Shown here one piece after another: positions 62,681-64,000 of a stretch of DNA of 64,000 bases (position 1 is its first letter; every line of letters begins with the position of its first letter). The position numbers and the translations under genes were made by a program. Source of the stretch: UBA7960 sp964348755 (GTDB lineage: Bacteria > Bacteroidota > Bacteroidia > Bacteroidales > UBA7960); the NCBI GenBank assembly GCA_964348755.1, contig CAYGDW010000003.1:1-64000 (forward strand), given 5' to 3'. The notes beneath the pieces were generated by a model, which made no database searches, was not told where the DNA came from, and saw only the letters and a list, made by a program, of their open reading frames with translations.

Positions 62681-63643
62681 ATGAACAGAAACCTTTTTAT
62701 TGTAATTGTTTTGACCGCAATTTTTGCGATTGGGTGTGTTCCGGCCCGCAAATACCAGGATCTGGAAGCCCGCTTCAATGCCGAAACCCTCGAAAAGGCA
62801 GAGCTGCAACGGCGAAACGAGATTGCCGATAACCGCATAGAGCAGATGACCCGCGAGCTTCGGTTGCTTCGGGAGGATACCACCCGCTTGGGCCTGAATA
62901 TCAGATACCTTACCCAGAACCTCGAAACCCTTAGCCGCACCCATCAGTTTATGCAGGAACAAAACGAGAAACTGCTTGCAGGCCGGGCTACCGAAACCCA
63001 ACAGGTGCTGGCCCGGCTTCAGGAAACCCAAAACGACCTTCAGCGCCGCGAAGATGAGCTGCGCCAAAAGGAACACAACCTTAATTTGCTTTTGGCCGAG
63101 TTTGCCGCAAAAGAAGCCAGGGTAAACGAACTCGAAAGTATCTTGAAAAGGCAGGAGGCTGTGGTGCAGGAACTCAGGCGCACCGTATCAAACGCTTTGC
63201 TGGGTTTCGAAAACAACGGGCTGACCATACAAATAAGGCATGGAAAGGTATATGTATCGCTCGAAGAAAGCCTTTTGTTTGCCTCGGGAAGCACAACCGT
63301 TGACCGCCGTGGCGAAACGGCCCTGCGCCAGCTTGCCAGGGTTCTGGAACGAAACCCCGACATAAACATAATGATTGAAGGACACACCGACGATGTACCC
63401 CTGCGCGCCGGGGCGGCCATACGCGACAACTGGGACCTGAGCGTGCTGAGGGCCACTGCTATAGTGCGCATTTTGATGAGTAGCGCCACCATTGAGCCGC
63501 GAAGGATAATGGCAGCCGGCCGCGGCGAGCACATGCCAATAGACCCTGCACGAACCGCCGAGGCCCGGCGTAAAAACCGACGTACCGAAATAATTCTCAC
63601 CCCAAAACTCGATGCCTTGTTTCAGATTATTGAAATGAATTAG
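62681..63643 (+). CDS. OmpA-family lipoprotein with coiled-coil spacer
   Basis: A 320-residue lipoprotein: signal ending AIGC (C19), a coiled-coil of about 150 residues (about 25-175; heptads such as LRLLREDTTRLGLNIRYL and ELRQKEHNLNLLLAEFA), then an OmpA C-terminal peptidoglycan-binding domain (about 205-310; IEGHTDDVPLR, LSVLRATAIVRIL, RKNRRTEI). The layout lets the lipid anchor and peptidoglycan-binding end bridge the outer membrane and cell wall at a fixed distance. Confidence 0.93.
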   Translation: MNRNLFIVIVLTAIFAIGCVPARKYQDLEARFNAETLEKAELQRRNEIADNRIEQMTRELRLLREDTTRLGLNIRYLTQNLETLSRTHQFMQEQNEKLLAGRATETQQVLARLQETQNDLQRREDELRQKEHNLNLLLAEFAAKEARVNELESILKRQEAVVQELRRTVSNALLGFENNGLTIQIRHGKVYVSLEESLLFASGSTTVDRRGETALRQLARVLERNPDINIMIEGHTDDVPLRAGAAIRDNWDLSVLRATAIVRILMSSATIEPRRIMAAGRGEHMPIDPARTAEARRKNRRTEIILTPKLDALFQIIEMN

Positions 63644-63663
63644 CATGAAAATGGAAAAAAATG

Positions 63664-63691
63664 AAGCCGGGTTTTTTTGCCCGGCTTTTTT
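63664..63691 (+). terminator. Rho-independent terminator
   Basis: AAGCCGGG (63664-63671) pairs with CCCGGCTT (63680-63687) and runs into six T. It lies 20 nt past the OmpA-like stop. Confidence 0.92.
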
Positions 63692-63789
63692 GTACTTGGG
63701 TATCAACATTTAATTAAAAAATATTGACCCCTTTTATTTATTCAGAAAACCAATTTATCTAACTTTATGCGAACCAAAAACCAAAACCA

Positions 63790-64000
63790 ATGAATAAGCT
63801 CAACCTTACACTCGACAACCTGGACCAAATGCTACCTGACACCTTCAGCTCGGAACAAAAGGCAAAAGCCAAAACCTTTTTTTACAAAGAGCTTGCCCTG
63901 AAAGCCCACAAATTTTATAACGGCAAGATGCAAACAGTGCCAAAGGCTCCGGTTTTGGGCTTTAATTGGTTCAATGCCTGGTACACCCCTGGCGTTTCAA
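63790..64000 (+). CDS. Probable malic enzyme, N-terminal part (cut by window edge)
   Basis: The first 70 codons of a gene that continues past the window. The product begins MNKLNLTLDNLDQMLPD and reads VLGFNWFNAWYTPGVS near the cut; the YTPGV segment is typical of the N-terminal malic-enzyme domain. If right, it would make pyruvate from malate, beside the propionate and starch genes. Only this segment is visible, so the name is provisional. Confidence 0.55.
   Translation, partial: MNKLNLTLDNLDQMLPDTFSSEQKAKAKTFFYKELALKAHKFYNGKMQTVPKAPVLGFNWFNAWYTPGVS

Noticed and set aside
1..64000. Defence systems, prophage, transposases, CRISPR arrays
   Set aside because: No recombinase, transposase, phage structural gene or regularly spaced repeat array was found.

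Overview
The window looks like ordinary chromosome from a member of the phylum Bacteroidota, most likely class Bacteroidia. The signs are proteins with type IX secretion C-terminal domains, a PorV/PorU-type pair, -7 boxes of the Bacteroidota form TANNTTTG in front of several genes, a Na+-pumping methylmalonyl-CoA decarboxylase operon typical of succinate/propionate metabolism, and weak or absent Shine-Dalgarno sequences. I see no prophage, insertion sequence, CRISPR array, rRNA or toxin-antitoxin locus. About 52 protein genes (the last cut by the window edge) and two tRNA genes are supported.

Layout. 1-1980: tRNA-Val, then an AT-rich MDR-family oxidoreductase gene in repeat-rich flanks. 1980-4698: an NtrC-type regulator with its kinase. 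4750-7265 (minus): tRNA-Gly, pdxJ, a queuosine-precursor transporter and a YbfF-type hydrolase. 7584-12806: a CBS-domain protein, an Omp85-family protein, then an SLC45-like sugar transporter with amylomaltase (malQ). 13212-20037: polysaccharide deacetylase, an Ig-like lipoprotein, then the operon for methylmalonyl-CoA epimerase and the four decarboxylase subunits. 20117-22295 (minus): a receiver-PAS-kinase and a LuxR-type regulator. 23321-28946 (minus): tyrS, GH13, mgsA, GH13. 29394-36225: SDR, lnt, an autoregulated-looking TetR gene, queG, ruvB and a LuxE-like protein. 36292-40951: a T9SS cargo-like protein, an S9 peptidase and a TetR. 41210-48431: nitroreductase, PorV2/PorU2-like pair and a small protein built of exact 25-residue repeats. 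48504-57240: elbB, a MacA/MacB-like pair without an ATPase gene, a Cys-rich secreted protein, a hotdog thioesterase, an AsmA-like protein and aroC. 57338-64000: a secreted amylase with T9SS domain, VOC protein, thioredoxin-fold protein, exonuclease III, OmpA-like lipoprotein and the start of a probable malic enzyme.

Functional themes. Starch/maltodextrin use is spread over the window: a secreted GH13 enzyme, two lipoprotein GH13 enzymes, a disaccharide-type transporter and amylomaltase. One operon-like run puts methylglyoxal synthase between the two lipoprotein amylases. The decarboxylase operon would couple propionyl-CoA formation to Na+ export. Two queuosine genes (precursor uptake and the last reduction step) lie about 27 kb apart.

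I did not find a convincing wholly new system. The best leads are a near-perfect 37-bp operator dyad over a consensus promoter in front of a TetR gene, the small protein with Trp every 25 residues, an AT-rich gene flanked by inverted copies of a short repeat, a Cys-rich secreted protein, a two-copy dispersed intergenic repeat, and the amylase/mgsA gene arrangement. All motif matches and alignments were made by eye; no search, folding or composition calculation was run.
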